From Xylogone sp. PMI_703 (taxonomy: Eukaryota > Ascomycota > Leotiomycetes): a DNA stretch of 64,000 nucleotides. The position numbers and the translations under genes were made by a program. Of this stretch, positions 36,119 through 49,672 are shown in pieces; position 1 is the first letter of the stretch, and every line of letters starts with the position of its first letter. Below the pieces are notes generated by a model. It did not search any database, had not been told where the DNA came from, and saw only the letters and a program-made list of their open reading frames with translations. Location of the stretch: the NCBI GenBank assembly GCA_021399445.1, contig JAJTUQ010000001.1, forward strand, positions 6,076,001 to 6,140,000, in the 5' to 3' direction.

Positions 36119-39100
36119 TTAAAAACCTCGGAATGGATCATCGTAATGCCACTCCTCCTCACCAGCAGTTTTGCTACCAGAGTACCAGTCATCACTTGAA
36201 CGTCCTCTGTTCGAGTAATAACTATCTCTGTTCCTGCTTCGTCGTCGCCTCTCTCTGCTGTGTCTTCTGCGCATGGCTAGCACATCCATCTCATCCAGCT
36301 CATTTGGATAATCGTCGAACTTATTCAGCGCCATTGGGCTTATGAAGGCTTCCATTCTCACAGTCCCAACAGCGTCGAAAAAATTGTTTACTACCGCTGT
36401 GGGCCTGCTAGATGCTTCAGACGTCCGAATTGATGATCTGCCGCTAATACTCATTCCAGTATACCCTCCGGCTACAGATCCTGAACCCTGAGACTGGTAG
36501 ATATCAGATGAGCCCGCCGTCCCAACACTGAGACCTGCTGTGCTGGAAGTTGCCGTATGGCCACTGCTTGCTGGGCCAGAGAAGCCGCGGAAGGAGAGTG
36601 GTGGTGGCACTCGTGGCCCAGTGTTGCTTCTCTTCCGGCCATGACCTAAAAGTGGAGGGTTATAGTGACCTCCTCGGTCTCCACGCTCGGTGAATCGAGG
36701 TACATATGGTGGATCTGCAGTATCAGGTGGCTCGCTGCGGGCTAGATCCAACGACTCTGTTTCGGGGATACTCTCTTCCGGTCCAAGTGGTGGATAAGAA
36801 TCCATGTCGACGGGACCCATACGAGCTGCTGCTGTCCTGCCCTTTGCAAGACGAATAGAATCCCGAATTCCGTTTCTACGAACTCTGCGGGGTAGTTCAA
36901 AGTCGGGCACGGGTTGCACAACGGGGGAATTTACAATCTCGGGCACAGCCTGTGACGAGTGTGCCAGGAAAGATAGAGCAGTCAACCAAACGTAATGCCG
37001 ATCAGCGGACACGGCCGTAAACTTCAAGGCTCGGGCTGGTGTTAGGATCAAAATGGATCGGTTAAACAGTGGTGGCATCCCCTTAGAAGCAGGGCTGTCG
37101 TCTTTAACATCCAAGACAGATTGGATTGTTACTAGTAGAGTTAGCAGCGGACTAGCAATACAATAAAAATAATGGACTTACGTTTTCGACCAGTTTTACC
37201 AAGCAATGCAGGACCAGTTGTGGGCTGCTTGCTACTCCACATGACAGCTCTTTCATACGGAGCAAGCCAAACCCAACGCTTGTGACGAACACCACTTGAA
37301 GTATCGTCTCCACCGGTTTCCATACCAAAAGACTTGCGCCTTCTAACGTACTTGTACATCCATTCGCCGACCATCGTCTGCGCAATAGCATCGACGACAC
37401 TGGTACCCGAGCTGCTTCCATTTGACTCAACACCCGTAAATCCCGTAGCAGCCGTATTATTCGTATTAGCGGTATAATTAGTATTGGCAGTGTAGGATGT
37501 ATTGGCGGTATAAGCAGTGGTTACAGAGGGTTGTGCTCTGTGTGATTTATAAGTGTACGTGACGTTATCCCTCATGTATCGCGGCGTAGTCAGATCGTTG
37601 CTAGGCATTGGTGGTAGCTGTGGACTTTCAGGAGCCTCTGTGGAAGCAGACATTGGTGGTGGTGACCTGCTGCCCCGACGTCTATATCTGGAGTTAGTTC
37701 GTGGTAAGGCCGCGGCCGACCTCACTTTGCGAACACTGCTACGGCGATAGTGACCTCTACTAGAAGATCTAGGTCCCCAAGCAGATTCGCTTCCCCAAGG
37801 AGAAGGACTTCGCTTGCCATCACTCGGTGCGCTGACACTGAATGGAGGTTTTCGAGAGCTGGCTCTGGTAGGAATTGGGAATGGCGGTTCCTTGACAGCT
37901 TCAGGAAGACTGGGACTACGAGGACGGTTCTGGTGGGCGACAACACCGCTTTGAATCAGAGCAGTCCGTCTCATAGGATTTGGTTTTGTGACTAGTGTCA
38001 GGGGTTTATCAAGTTGACGAGCAGCAGCCTTGCCCTTTGAGTTCGATGGTAGCTCAGGTGGGGAGAAATCCGAATTGGCCATCTGTTTCATTATGTTTGT
38101 TGCTGGAGCGTGAGGCTTAGAAACATCATTGACTTGTATGCCCTCAGGCACTGAAGTTGGAGGAGATGAAATACGTCGGCCTGGTCGATGAATGCCAGAT
38201 TTCGGTCTTGGGGCTGCTGATAGCGCAGTTCGGAAATCATTATCACTCATATCATCTTCACCAAAATCATCAACCTCATCGGAGCTCCCATTGTCAAAAC
38301 CAGCAAAGAGACTGCTCGTTCTGAGAGGTCGTCGAATAGTGCCTTTGCCTTTATAAAGCGGGCCGTCATCATTGTTTCCGGGGTAGGCATCTCGAGTCTC
38401 GATCGGCAAAGGGGGTGATGATGGAATTTCGGGTATGCTGTGTTGACTGTTCGCGCGCCGAGGGTTTCTAGGTGGTACAGCAGCAGGGACCGGAGAGAAT
38501 GTTTTACTATCATCCAGCGCAACAGGCTCGGGACTTGGAGGGTTCGAGGATATTGACGAAGGTTGAAGGTGATATGGAAGCTTTTTGATTCGCAGGTCCA
38601 CTCTGATTTCCTCTGTTTGCACGGAGACAGACCTAGACGATGCGGTTAGCTGCATTGCTACCTGGCAGGCTGCATCTTTGAATTGCTGCGGAAGCAATGG
38701 CTCTCTTGGTGTAGCAGGGGTTGAAGTGGGCGGGTGCAATTGAATTGATGGTATAGTAAGAGGTGGCGGAGGAGCAGCACGTTTAGGTGATGGTGGAGGA
38801 AGTTCGGGCTCAGTGGTATCTGTTTGCGTAGAAACTGAGATGAGTTCCCGTTTCGGTGAGACCTCGATCGTAGGCGGTGGTGGAGGCGCTCTCGTAGGAG
38901 ATATAGGCGTCCTTGGAGGGCTGAGAGGATCATCCAATGTCTGCGATGATGCAGATTTCATCAAAACTTTGGGTGCAGCATCGATCACTAAGGGTTCCTT
39001 TGCATGCACGCGCTTCCTGCTCTGGTTGGCCTCGATCTCCGAATCTCGAGCAGCCTCAGCTCCAGCCGGCTTCTCGAGTTTACCGGGTTCGTCTGCATGT

Positions 39101-40595
39101 GCTTCTCCCGATAATGACTCAATTGGTGGGATCCCATCAGTCGCTGAGATCTTTTCAGGAGGCGGTGGTGAGAACTGTATTCCAGTGTCAATGTATTCCA
39201 CCTTAATGGGGGGTGGAATTGAATCTTGAACACCAGTATCAACGTATTCAACTCTGACAGGCAATGGTATCGAATCCTGTACTCCAGTATCAACATACAC
39301 TATCTTAACTGGTGGTGGTGTTGGCGGTGGTGAGTGTTGGACGCCTGCATCGACATACTCCAACTTGACAGGTGCTGGAGTTTCATCATCCTCGAGTATA
39401 CCAGCTTCAAGCCTTTCGAGTACCATTTGATTGCTGAAAAGCTTTCCGCGCGCAACGCTACCTGGTCGCATCATGCTTTCGGTACTCTGGTTTCGCCTGT
39501 GTGTCCTAGACATAGCGCTATCACGACCACTCTCGCGACTTAGATTGCGCCTATGTCTCAGAGACAGAACACTTTCTCTTCCACCTACATCACTTTGCAT
39601 ATCCTCATCATCTGCATCCAGATCCAATTCGTCTGCTAGGCTTACACCATTGAGCTTTACACCGCCATAACCATTGGGTCCGCTCAACATTGAATACCGA
39701 ACACTGTTGGTCATGCTCATACTGCGTATACTGGCAGTATCGCTGCCCTGCCCAGCATTGTCCTTTTCTTCTGCATCATGGTCCGGCTGAGGAGCATGTT
39801 GATGACTAGCTTGATAGGCAGCTACCTCTTCCAAGATAGTCTTCATCCTTCCCTCCACAACGTGTAGTCGCCTTTCGTATTTCCTTTTCTCTTCTTCCCA
39901 GTTATCTTTATCTTTGCCCCATAGTTCATGTATACGGTCTACATTTTCTTCTTGACTCCGGACTTTCTTCTGCGCAGCCTCCAGACGTTTTTTAAGCTCA
40001 GAGGTATTGTCCACAGCTTCATCACGTTCCTTTGCTAATTCGGTGAGAGCCGAAGATGTACCTCCTTCAAGCAGCGCCAATTGGCGTTTAAGAGAACGGC
40101 TCTCTTTCGTAGTCTCTACAATGGTGGCTTCAAGGCTTTCCTGTTCTCCTCTACTATTATGCAAAGCTGCTTCCAAGCCTTCTATGATCTTATTTTTCTC
40201 TTCTTGGTCTCTTCGTAGCGCCAGAATCTCAGATACAAGGTTTGCATGAAGGGTAGGAGTGAATCGCCTAGGATCAAGAATTGAAATGCTGTTGAAAATT
40301 AAAGCGTTAGCTGTACAGTTCTCGCTCAACATGTATAAAGATCCACGAACCTCTCATCATTGGCGATATCCCTAGATGTCCTTTTGCTACGATCGTGAAA
40401 TGGCATTCGAGGTGGAGAGGACGAATGGTCAGGTGATTTAGATTTCCGTCTAGACGATCTTCGAGAAGTATTACGAGAAGGATTTCGTGAAGGGTTTCGG
40501 GAGCCCGAAGGCGTCCTGTATGGAGTGTCGGTAGGTGTTGGAAGAACAGCCTGAGCCGCTGAGACGAGCTCATCCTCCGTCTCCCACTCGCCCAT
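36119..40595 (-). CDS. ApsA/Num1-like cortical protein, coiled coil plus PH domain, 1454 aa
   Basis: Exons 40595-40351, 40288-37182 and 37131-36119 (1455 codons), introns with GCTAAC/GCTAAC branches. Layout: Ser/Arg-rich N-terminus (SRNPSRNPSRNTSRRSSRR); coiled coil about residues 92-215; acidic linker; at about residues 390-460 a repeated Y(V/I)D(T/A)G(V/I)Q motif, at least four copies, typical of ApsA/Num1; later xxSxQTD/E motifs (SASSQT, SVSTQT, SVSVQT); Ser/Pro-rich region; PH domain about 1050-1176 starting VGEWMYKYVRRRKSFG and ending HYVWLTALSFLAHS; disordered basic tail. ApsA and Num1 anchor dynein/mitochondria at the cortex and drive nuclear migration, with the PH domain binding PI(4,5)P2. 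Function is inferred by family. Confidence 0.93.
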
Positions 40596-43500
40596 AATGA
40601 GTGATTTCAAGGGTGTTTCTTTTTAAAGAAGTTCTGTCTGTCTGTTCTCAATGGGTTTCTGACAAGGCGATTTTGAAAGTAATTGAACCCGTTTCTTGTC
40701 TCGAATGTTTCATAAGCCGATATCGTGTAGAAGTTTCGTCAATAATACAACGGATGCGCCTCAGCCACCTCAGGTCACAAGCTTACTTGCGTATTAACAA
40801 CAAACAAGAACTTCCAAAGTCAAAGGTCAGTTGATTGACTTCAGGAGAGCGCATAGTATGGCTGTCTCGGTTTGGAATGGGGGTCCAAACACTAATGAGG
40901 AGGGGTCATACCCTTTGGGAGGCCCCAGCACATATATCAGAAGAATATATACCCCAAATTAGCTTTAAGGCAATGCTACTTCAATATAGGCACGGCCTGA
41001 TATAGTTTTCCTCGCTTGCCCAGCGTGCGATAAGGGAAGTTAATGATATCGTTGATCAGTCATGTCGGCTTGGATAGTCTACTCCTCGAAAATGAGATCC
41101 CTTGTTCGATGCAGGTAGATAGGATCCCCAAACCGAGGTCGAGCTCCAAACGACAAAATATAACAATAAATGAGCGAGCGAATGAGTAAAGGAGCGATGA
41201 GTCTTGTTAAATTCTTCTCTGGCGTACAATCGATACTGCTTAACAAATCCACGTCAGTCAATATCGATTTTAAAATTTGCCTCCCCAACCCGGCCACTTG
41301 TTCTCGGTCACTTGATTTCCATCGCAACCCGGAACGCGACAACAGAAATCCAAAGTGCTCTCCTGCTCGTGCAACACAATATGATCGAGTCACTTACCCC
41401 TCTGTTGGATCAAGTCCAATAGCCGCAGAAGGAAGGAAAAAGGATGGTGACGCAGTCCGGGGAAGACGCAGGCTGCCGAGAGGTAACGGAGCAAGGAGGG
41501 AAAGGGAGCGAGCTCCTAGAGCGAATGAACGAGGCAGGGCGCCAGGAATTCAGAACCAAAACATGACAATTGAGAGGTAGAAGCACGGCTTAAACCAAAC
41601 AAGAAGGTCTTCTTCCGCATATACACACAGAGCATACACGAAAGACAACAGTCACGACACGGTCGAGAAGGCAAAGGAACGGTCGAAGGTATGAACAAGA
41701 AGTGGGTTTGCGAGGGGATCAGTGTATGTACAGGTACAATTCTCGAGCAACACACGGACGTCTACCGTACTGGAATAGAGCCTGCATGCATGCAGCGGGT
41801 GTTCTCTGGCAACTTTCTTGTCACGTCCACGGTCGGCCTCGCTGGGCTGGTAGGTGGACCTTGGGAGAGATCCATGTCAGGCACGGGGCAGCGCCCCAGA
41901 AGAAGACCCAGCAGCAGCCACGAGCGGAAGGGGTGAAGGGATGAAAGCAGCTTAGCACGGCGAGAAGGGGCAATTACGGCCAGGGCTGGAAGCAGCAAAG
42001 CCACCAGCAGAAAATCTCACAAGCGCGTCAAGTTGGTCGTAGGAGAAAGCAGCCGTTGGATCAGAGAACGGCACCGTATGGCTCGACCAGGAGGTGGCGC
42101 TCACTCCGCACCGACTCATGAGCTCTGTCTTCCAGACAATGGCGAAGCACAAATAATCACTCCGATACAGCAGACACGAGACGAATAGCATGGAGATGGG
42201 GGAATGCGAGGGGAAGAGCAGAGGAAATTGGGTGGAGGAAAAGCATCCAAGGCACAAAGTGAGGCGTCGAACCCTTTTCTCAGGGGCCTTCCGCTGCTGC
42301 GTTAGGAGCTGCGTTAGCGAGCCGGTAGACGCTTGGGGCAGCTCCCGTTCCGCTGTCCGGACCAACCCAAGCTGTCAGGGCAAGGCCACCAGGCCACAAC
42401 AATCCATAAACAAGCCAAGAGTCCTTCCGCAAACGGGAGGCTCAAACTACTTGGTGAACTTGTATGCTGTTTTGCGTTCGTGCGCCAACAGGTGCAAAGT
42501 ACGGTGAGATTCGCCTAGCAGTTGCTATTTCGCTTAGTCGACCTCTGACCCATCAGAATCCGCGATCACCGTCCTTCTAGAAGGTGAGGAGCCCAAGAGT
42601 ACGAAGGCACCGCCGAGATCACGTTACGAGGCCTCAAAAATAGGACCAAATAGGAGACACTCTGCCCGCCGGTGATCGTCGCGGTTCGTGGCCCCTGAAC
42701 GAAATGACACGGCGGTCGATCACACCCCAATCTCCCCTCGAACCGTCCTAGGGATCTCCGGATCGAAGCCGATTGAGGTGCATTCCGGGCAGGCAGATCG
42801 TGGATTGGCTAGTGACGGTCAGTGGAGCTTCTCGGTCTTGGGCCAATTGATGGACGTCCTTGTAGGAATGATTTCTACCATTGGTTGGATTTTGTCACCA
42901 AAAGGGTCAGAAAATGGAGGGAAAGAAGAAAAATGTTGTCACCATCGCCCCGGGTCACCTCTCCTGTGCCTCGTGGGCTCCAAGGCAGAGGGCACAGGTA
43001 ACAATACCGATCGCAGGGAACAAGGCTGGGGAACTCATCCGTCTCCAACTATCAATTGACGAAGAGGAGCTTCCTGTCAGCAGAAGAAATGATGAGACCG
43101 TGAGAATGGAAAGATTACGACTTACGTCGTCGTAAGCAACTTCTCCAAATATCCTCCGAAAACTCATGATTCAGACTCAATTGCTCTCCATGGAGATCGC
43201 TTTCTTGTCCAAAATTGCCTGCAAAAGTTGGTGTTTCATGTCTTACTCCGCCTCCCAATGACTGCAGCTGTTGCGCCAGAGCGGCTCTGTGACAGGCGCC
43301 TGTGTTAGTTACCGGAAAAAGGAAAAAAAAGAGAGAAGAGGTTTATTCGACAATAATGGACCAATTGCACAGTGCATTCAAACATATCAGACGGCACGAG
43401 TTGTACCAGCCCAGTACTAAGAAAAGGACTAACAAAAGCCCTTAGCCGTCGGCCTTGTCCGAGAGAATAGCCAGAAGGAGAAATCTGAGTAAGTAGGTAA

Positions 43501-45329
43501 TCACCAAGTGGTCCACCCATTCCAGGCTCTCAAATGCCCTCAAGGCCGTACGGAGTATGTACCACAGCTGTGATGTGGCTTGCTCTCACGCCTAGAGCAG
43601 TGTGCACTCCGTGGTCTGCGGAATAATACCCCATGATGAGCGGGAACCTAGAAGATGCATAGCCTGCAGCAAGTACAGCATTGCGGCAAAAGTCAGCACT
43701 GTAGTGTGCTACTTATTAATGTACTGTCCCGTACCACAATGCCATATACTGTACATAAATTTTCTGCTCGTCGTCACTTGGTCTGACGCAATTTGCGCAC
43801 TTTGGCGACAGGCAATAGAAGCATATGCGTGTGATACGGTATCTTCCTGCATACAGTAGCAGTGTGATCCCGAGCCCCGTCTCTGCAGCTGCTACGAATC
43901 TCCCGCCATGTGCGCCAATCTCTCTCCCAGTTCGGCATCTCGAGGTCCCAACACCAGAATACGGGAGCCCCGTACACTCGCAGTACAAGACAGTACTTGC
44001 CGTGCTTGCACTGAGTCCTAATTAGCTTCAGCAGCAATAAGCCCTTACTCAGTTGTTCGGAGCGACTCTAGGCCTTGGACACTGATGGCTCGTAAAGAGT
44101 ATAGCAAGTGCAACAGTCGTCACAGCTTTAACGTCGGTCTAACCCGAGTTGAGGGCGCATCTCCACTGTCTGATGCCAAACTGGAAGCAAGATCGACATC
44201 CAAGCTCAGATCACAGCCCTTTCGTGCCTGTTGACAGGATCAGGGTACTTGAAAAAGGGCTGTTGGCTGGTATCCCCGGCACGTCTGGCCCAGTGCCAGC
44301 AAGACCGAGCTGCTGGGCGAGGGACGTCTGCAGGTCAAAGCAACGCCTAGGTGGAGCCGCCATTGTGTGCTCGAGTGCTTCTGGGCTCGCTGGGCTCCCT
44401 GAACCTCGCGTCGATGTTCCATCAGCCACGGCGCTGGGACTCAGTAATTACAGATTGACAGGCACAATAATCATAGGTGAGCAGCAAGGCCAGCATTACC
44501 TGCAAGATTCAGGTGGAAAGCAGTAAATCTCTCGGTCTCAGCCGTGTGTCCTTGCTTTTGCCCTATATTGCCTTTGTCGCGACAGATATCAACCGTCCAC
44601 GAAAGGAAATAAATAAATAAAGACTGGAGGTGCCAAGCGACCAGTGGCCTCAACGCCATATCAGACGATTATTTCCGACTCATCATCGCGCCAAAAACCT
44701 CGTCCCAGCGGCAGCTTCTAACTGTTAGAATACCGCATATACACGAGCTTACGCCTGTGCTACCATGCCTCATTTCGTGCAGTTCGACGATGATCCCTTA
44801 ACCTTATCATTCCCTTCCTTGCGATCCCGTTTTCGCCAGCTGAGGAAATTCTAGCTCGCTCTTGCTCGTCCTAAACCCCTTTTTGGCTGTCTCAAGCCTT
44901 CCTCCGAAATTACCATCAACTACCGATATCCGCAAACGGTTCGCTCGTTTCATCGGTTCATAACTTCATCCAAGACGGTTCATCCCTCAGTCCTGGATCA
45001 TAACCGAGATTGAACAACGTCACAATAACCTTTCACAATCCGTCCAGTTCTGGACTTCATTGTGCCGGCGACCCCAAAAATAGAATAATGCCAAACGCTT
45101 CTCTATCAGAATCAGCACCAGCACCCTTGCTGCTGACGGCCCGTGGCATATTTGATCATATCACAGTCACAATCACATTCACGGAACATTCACATTTTGC
45201 AGCACATATGAGAGACTGACACGCCATAATCCCTCTCTGGACGGGAACAATTACTATGTCTGAGACATGAAAGAACGGAGCTCGAGCCTACGGAGACGAG
45301 AGCGTCAACTTTAGACCCCGCATTCGAGG
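40596..45329. other. 4.7-kb stretch with no supported gene
   Basis: Only short overlapping frames are present and none resembles a known protein (for example 123 codons at 42688-43059, 125 at 44149-44526, 137 at 41952-42365 minus). Base composition changes from AT-rich (40.6-41.2 kb) to near-balanced. The first part must contain the ApsA-like promoter and leader. A small imperfect palindrome lies at 43114-43134 (TTACGAC...GTCGTAA). I see no tRNA, rRNA or transposon ends. It could contain a long untranslated leader or non-coding transcript, but the sequence does not show it. Confidence 0.45.
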
Positions 45330-46151
45330 TCATTGTTTGGTACCGAATCTCCTAGCCACCTCCAGGAACCCATCTTCATCTTCCTTGACCCACATGTCAA
45401 TCCAGGATTTAGCATCCTCATACTCAGCGCTCCCAGGAATCCAGTCCTCCTCTTGCGGCCTCTCTACGTAGATAGTCCGGAGCCCACAGCTCCTTGCAGC
45501 CTTCAGATCTGAGAGATGAGCCGCGACCATAGCCACTTCACTCGGCTCAAGTCCCAAAGCTTCAGCCGCGCCCAAATAGACAGTCGGGTGTGGTTTGTAT
45601 GCTTTGAAATCGGCTGAAGATTGCAGCTTCTTGAAGCCAAGGTTCCCATGCTTTTGGAGATCCGCCAGTAAGTCAGGGTTTCCATTCGACAATGTTGATG
45701 TGATAAATTGCGTGCCTAGCTTGTGGATTCCTGCAGAGGAATCCGTCCAGGGCTCAAGAAAGTGCCAGATGCGACTAAGATCCTCAACTTCAGCGTCAGT
45801 GTACAGACCCGAGAGACCCCACTCTTCAAGTAACTCAATGAGACTGAGTCTGTGATGCGTATCTATGTCTCTCCATAAACTTTCTCCCGGAACAAAACTC
45901 CTCACGAACTTCTTATAGCTATTCCTCCATTCTTGAGCAAAGCGTACCCAATCTTGGTCGCCAAGCTGCGAGAGTCGAGATTGTGCTTCTGAGGTTGAGT
46001 TAGCTGAATTGGCTAAATGCTTCTTTTTATCAGCTGCAGATCGGATGAGAGTTTCTGTGACTGTCTTCCTCCAATTTACAACTGTACCAAAGACATCAAA
46101 AGTCATTCCTTTCGGCGGCGTAGTGAGGATGTCATATTCCTGACTTGCCAT
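45330..46151 (-). CDS. HAD superfamily hydrolase, 2-haloacid dehalogenase-like, 273 aa, single exon
   Basis: ATG at 46151 starts MASQEYD; the frame runs on upstream but without ATG. Motif I is GMTFDVFGTVVNW with the nucleophilic Asp at residue 19. Motif II is the Ser/Thr in STLSNGN, the Lys is in FKAYKPHP, and motif III is in MVAAHLSDLKAARSCGLRT. The pattern and length match the type II L-2-haloacid dehalogenase group (HAD-I), which in fungi hydrolyses small halogenated or phosphorylated acids; natural substrate is not known. No signal sequence. It is divergent from the membrane protein at 46514. Confidence 0.9.
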   Translation of the reverse strand: MASQEYDILTTPPKGMTFDVFGTVVNWRKTVTETLIRSAADKKKHLANSANSTSEAQSRLSQLGDQDWVRFAQEWRNSYKKFVRSFVPGESLWRDIDTHHRLSLIELLEEWGLSGLYTDAEVEDLSRIWHFLEPWTDSSAGIHKLGTQFITSTLSNGNPDLLADLQKHGNLGFKKLQSSADFKAYKPHPTVYLGAAEALGLEPSEVAMVAAHLSDLKAARSCGLRTIYVERPQEEDWIPGSAEYEDAKSWIDMWVKEDEDGFLEVARRFGTKQ

Positions 46152-46513
46152 TGTCAATTGAGTGATGAGCTTATCTTTTGATTTCAACCTCTATAGGATA
46201 TGATCAGAGGGAGCTTCTTGGATTTAATATTTACCTCTCACATCTCTTGTATGTTTGTAGATAGGCGCGGGGTTCTGTTTAAGGATCCCGTACATGCAAT
46301 AGAAGATTGGATGGTGTGCTAGGTTACTCATCAATAATGGGGTCCATCCCGTACCGCGTACCTTTTGCCTTGGCCAATCCACACCACGCCAAGATCTACG
46401 TCATCAGGGTCTGTCACCAATAGCCTATGATTAACATACCTTCCCAATGCTCTTTTTAGATGATACGAAAACCAGTGATTGACACTCATTAAAATTGTTT
46501 TTCGCAAACATCA
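46152..46513. promoter_or_regulatory. Divergent spacer, HAD and membrane protein genes
   Basis: A 362-bp interval holding the promoters of two divergent genes. No repeat, frame or TATA-like box is obvious. Confidence 0.5.
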
Positions 46514-47995
46514 ATGCCAATGGGTGGACCAACAGCGAAATTGGCATCCTCAGTAGCACCACACTTCACAGGGCGCCATGCTGAGGTTGAAGGTGTCGGC
46601 CCATTCAAGTTCCTCAATCCAACAACGCGACGCTTCCCTCTGCCTCCGCCATCTAAAACACTTACAGAGAGGACACCTAGTCAGGAAAGGCAGAATGGTG
46701 AAACTACTGAATCTGAGACAGAAAAGCGAGCTTTGAATAAAAAGAAGAAGAATGAAATCGGGGCGTCTGAAGTCCAGCTCAAATGGCGAACGCGAGACAA
46801 TCGAAAAGGTAAGCGTTTTTCTTCATCCCCTTCGCATTCAATTAAACCGTTGCACTAATCAAATGCTATTCAGGCCGGCATACTCTCGAAGTAAAGCCTG
46901 CTAAGGGGGCAGAAGCAAAATATCGCACTCCACCACTCACAAATACCTTCAAGAGTACTATAAAGGGAATCCTACGAATGTTTACCAATTATCCATGGTA
47001 CGACGTCTCCTATCTCGTCGCCATCTTTTTTACATTGGGGTCCATGGTTTGGATCATCAATTGCTTCTTCGTATGGCTCCCACTTGAGGACCCAAATACA
47101 GAGTTCTCCAACGAGATAACAACGGGAGGTGGAGTAACTGCCTTCATAGGCGCCACGATATTTTTCTTCGGCTCCATACTTCTCATGATTGAGGCAGTCA
47201 ATGAGAATAGGACCGATTGCTTCGGCTGGGCTGTAGAAGAAGCGCTTGAGGAACGGGGACTGGTACTCGTGAAGGCGGATAGCCACTCATGTCTCCACCA
47301 TCACAAAAATAGACACAATCTCGTAGGGAAAGCGAGAGCTATTGCAGCTAAGCCACTCGTAAAAGCGGACTCAGTAGCTAAGGAGGAGCAACACACATCC
47401 AAGGACGCACGCAGTTGGACATGGTGGCCGACATGGTACGAACTCAGGACGCATTACTTCAAGGAGATCGGCTTTCTAGCTTCTTCTTTTCAGATGGTCG
47501 GAGCTACGATCTTCTGGATCGCTGGCTTCAGCGGGCTACCTCCAATCTACAATCGACTCACTTCCACGGCAGCGCAGAACTGCGTATATTGGCTTCCTCA
47601 GGTCATTGGAGGCACAGGTTTTATTATCAGCGGTGCAATGTTCACGTTAGAGACGCAAAAGAAGTGGTGGCTTCCTGCCCCAGGTGTACTTGGCTGGCAC
47701 ATCGGAGCATGGAACTTTGTTGGTATGTGCCATCTCACCTCCTCCCCCCTTTTTTAAGTACAATAAGGTTTTTGGTAACTAATATTCCATAGGCGGGATT
47801 GGCTTCACCCTCTGCGGGGCCTTGGGCTTTGCTAGTGCAAATAGTGGTGCCCAGTATCAGAGCAGTTTAGCTACCTTCTGGGGCAGCTGGTGCTTCTTGA
47901 TAGGTAGCGTGATTCAATGGTATGAATCGTTGGATAAACATCCCGTTGAAAAGAAGGCAGGCGATGATACAGAAAAGATGGACGACAGTAACTGA
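46514..47995 (+). CDS. Integral membrane protein of unknown function, six TM segments, 448 aa
   Basis: Exons 46514-46808, 46874-47722 and 47793-47995 sum to 449 codons, joined as RKG|RHTLEV and FVG|GIGF. The N-terminal 130 residues are polar and Lys-rich. Predicted helices: SYLVAIFFTLGSMVWIINCF, TAFIGATIFFFGSILLMIEA, GFLASSFQMVGATIFWIAGF, YWLPQVIGGTGFIISGAMFT, IGAWNFVGGIGFTLCGALGF and TFWGSWCFLIGSVIQWY, in pairs, with a charged loop with a His-rich HSCLHHHKNRH segment between the second and third. Length and pattern suit a conserved filamentous-fungal membrane family; function and membrane are unknown. The start is the first of two close ATGs (46514 and 46520). Confidence 0.87.
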
Positions 47996-49077
47996 GCAAG
48001 TCTATGTATATGATTCTTCAATGTTCAGCATGACTAGGATATGAGCGATTTGGGTAAAAATAGGAATATCTAGAAACATGTTTAATGACTGGGAGCAATG
48101 TATTCTTCTTTTTGGACATAACTGGGGGAAGTCTAGAGCATACGCACTTCTTAATAGCAATGGGAATGGAGCTACAGATTCTCCAATCTGGATGAACAAT
48201 ATGACTGACTACTCGGTTCTTTGAGTCCATCAATCTCAATCTCATATTCGTTCAGATATTAATGTACAAATTAATACACGAGAAATTATAGCCTAGGAGA
48301 GCCGTTGATACCTTGTTTCTGGAGATTATTCGAAGGATATAATCCGTACATTCATGAATAATTGTCAGTGGTTCTTGGTTCTGTATTATCACATACCCCT
48401 TTTCTTGGCCAAAATACATATTATCTCCATACAGTAGCAAAATATAGATAAGCCCAGAAAATAAAAAGGTATTAAATACAAAGCCAACTATAGGCGAAAA
48501 ACAAGCATGCTTGACAAAAGAGTTCAGGCCATACAGCCGTGATGCCACATCCTCTACATCTCTTCCATCCATACAGGGGGACTACGGGTACAATTAGGGG
48601 CATTTACCTCCTCACCTACAACAAGTCGACCTGAGCATTACACCGTCACAGCATGGTTACTTATTTGGTCCTATATAGGAGAGTTGTGTGCGTCAAGGAG
48701 CTTCGTAGCAGATACCGGTAGCAGTAGACAGCTACAGGCACTACTTGTAGTTCTTCGGCCTCCTACCTTCTTGGCACATGCGCCTATCCTACCTGCATCA
48801 TGCCTCTAGGCAAGCAGAGACAAGCAGAGGCAGGTTTTGTATTTATGGAAGCAAAGAGCTAGGATCTGGGATAGACCGTACTCATTCATTGCTGGTTTTA
48901 GCCTTTAAGTCAGGAGAATCCAGACACAATATACCAAAAGGAGAGAATAGGGAAATCGAAAGAAAGAAGAAAACCATGAGGCACTAGCAGAGTTTTAAAT
49001 AGAAGTATCAAACAGTTCAATCCGGTGTTAGAATACCTACATCTTTTCTAGAAGTGCGTGTCATGTACCGTTATTAT

Positions 49078-49110
49078 ACACACGCACGCACGCACGCACG
49101 CACACACGCG
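49078..49110. repeat. (CGCA)n microsatellite
   Basis: A run of ACGC/CGCA tetranucleotides followed by CACACACGCG. Simple repeat in a non-coding block. Confidence 0.85.
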
Positions 49111-49273
49111 TATATGCGTGTATACGTATCCAATCCATCCTCTCTGGAGTGGTTTAAATGGGCCGAGCTATCCCAGCTGCAATGCCTCTCATCATCTTCT
49201 CGGAGGAAAGATCCAGTCTATTCTGGGATATATAATCTTATTAAAGCCGTGCTAAATTATATTCAGAGGTCTC

Positions 49274-49618
49274 CCCAGACATGCAACAAATCCTTGGCCA
49301 CAGCAACCCTAAACCTCCGTCTCGCAATTCTAAACCATTACAGACATGCAACAAAAGTGTTGGTTGTAGCAAGCTGAAGCCTACAGCATATCTGTCTGTT
49401 CACTCGTATTACATTTCTGATCCCTTTATAGACGTGTAACGAAACTCTTGGCCAGTCTCCAGATCAAGCCTAAGCTAAAAGTACAGTACTCAATCCGTTT
49501 AGAATTCTGAGCCATCACAGACGTGCAACAAAACCTTTGACCATAACAAGCTTGAGCCACTCACATTGCAATCTTAAACCATTACAGACATGCAACAAAA
49601 CTTTTGGTCACAGCAAGA

Positions 49619-49672
<54 letters not shown>

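Noticed and set aside
41952..44526. Frames of 105-137 codons in the 41-45 kb stretch
   Set aside because: No family resemblance, no convincing splice partners, overlapping on both strands.
45330..46187. Longer start for the HAD protein at 46187
   Set aside because: The extension begins at TTG; the ATG at 46151 gives a normal N-terminus.
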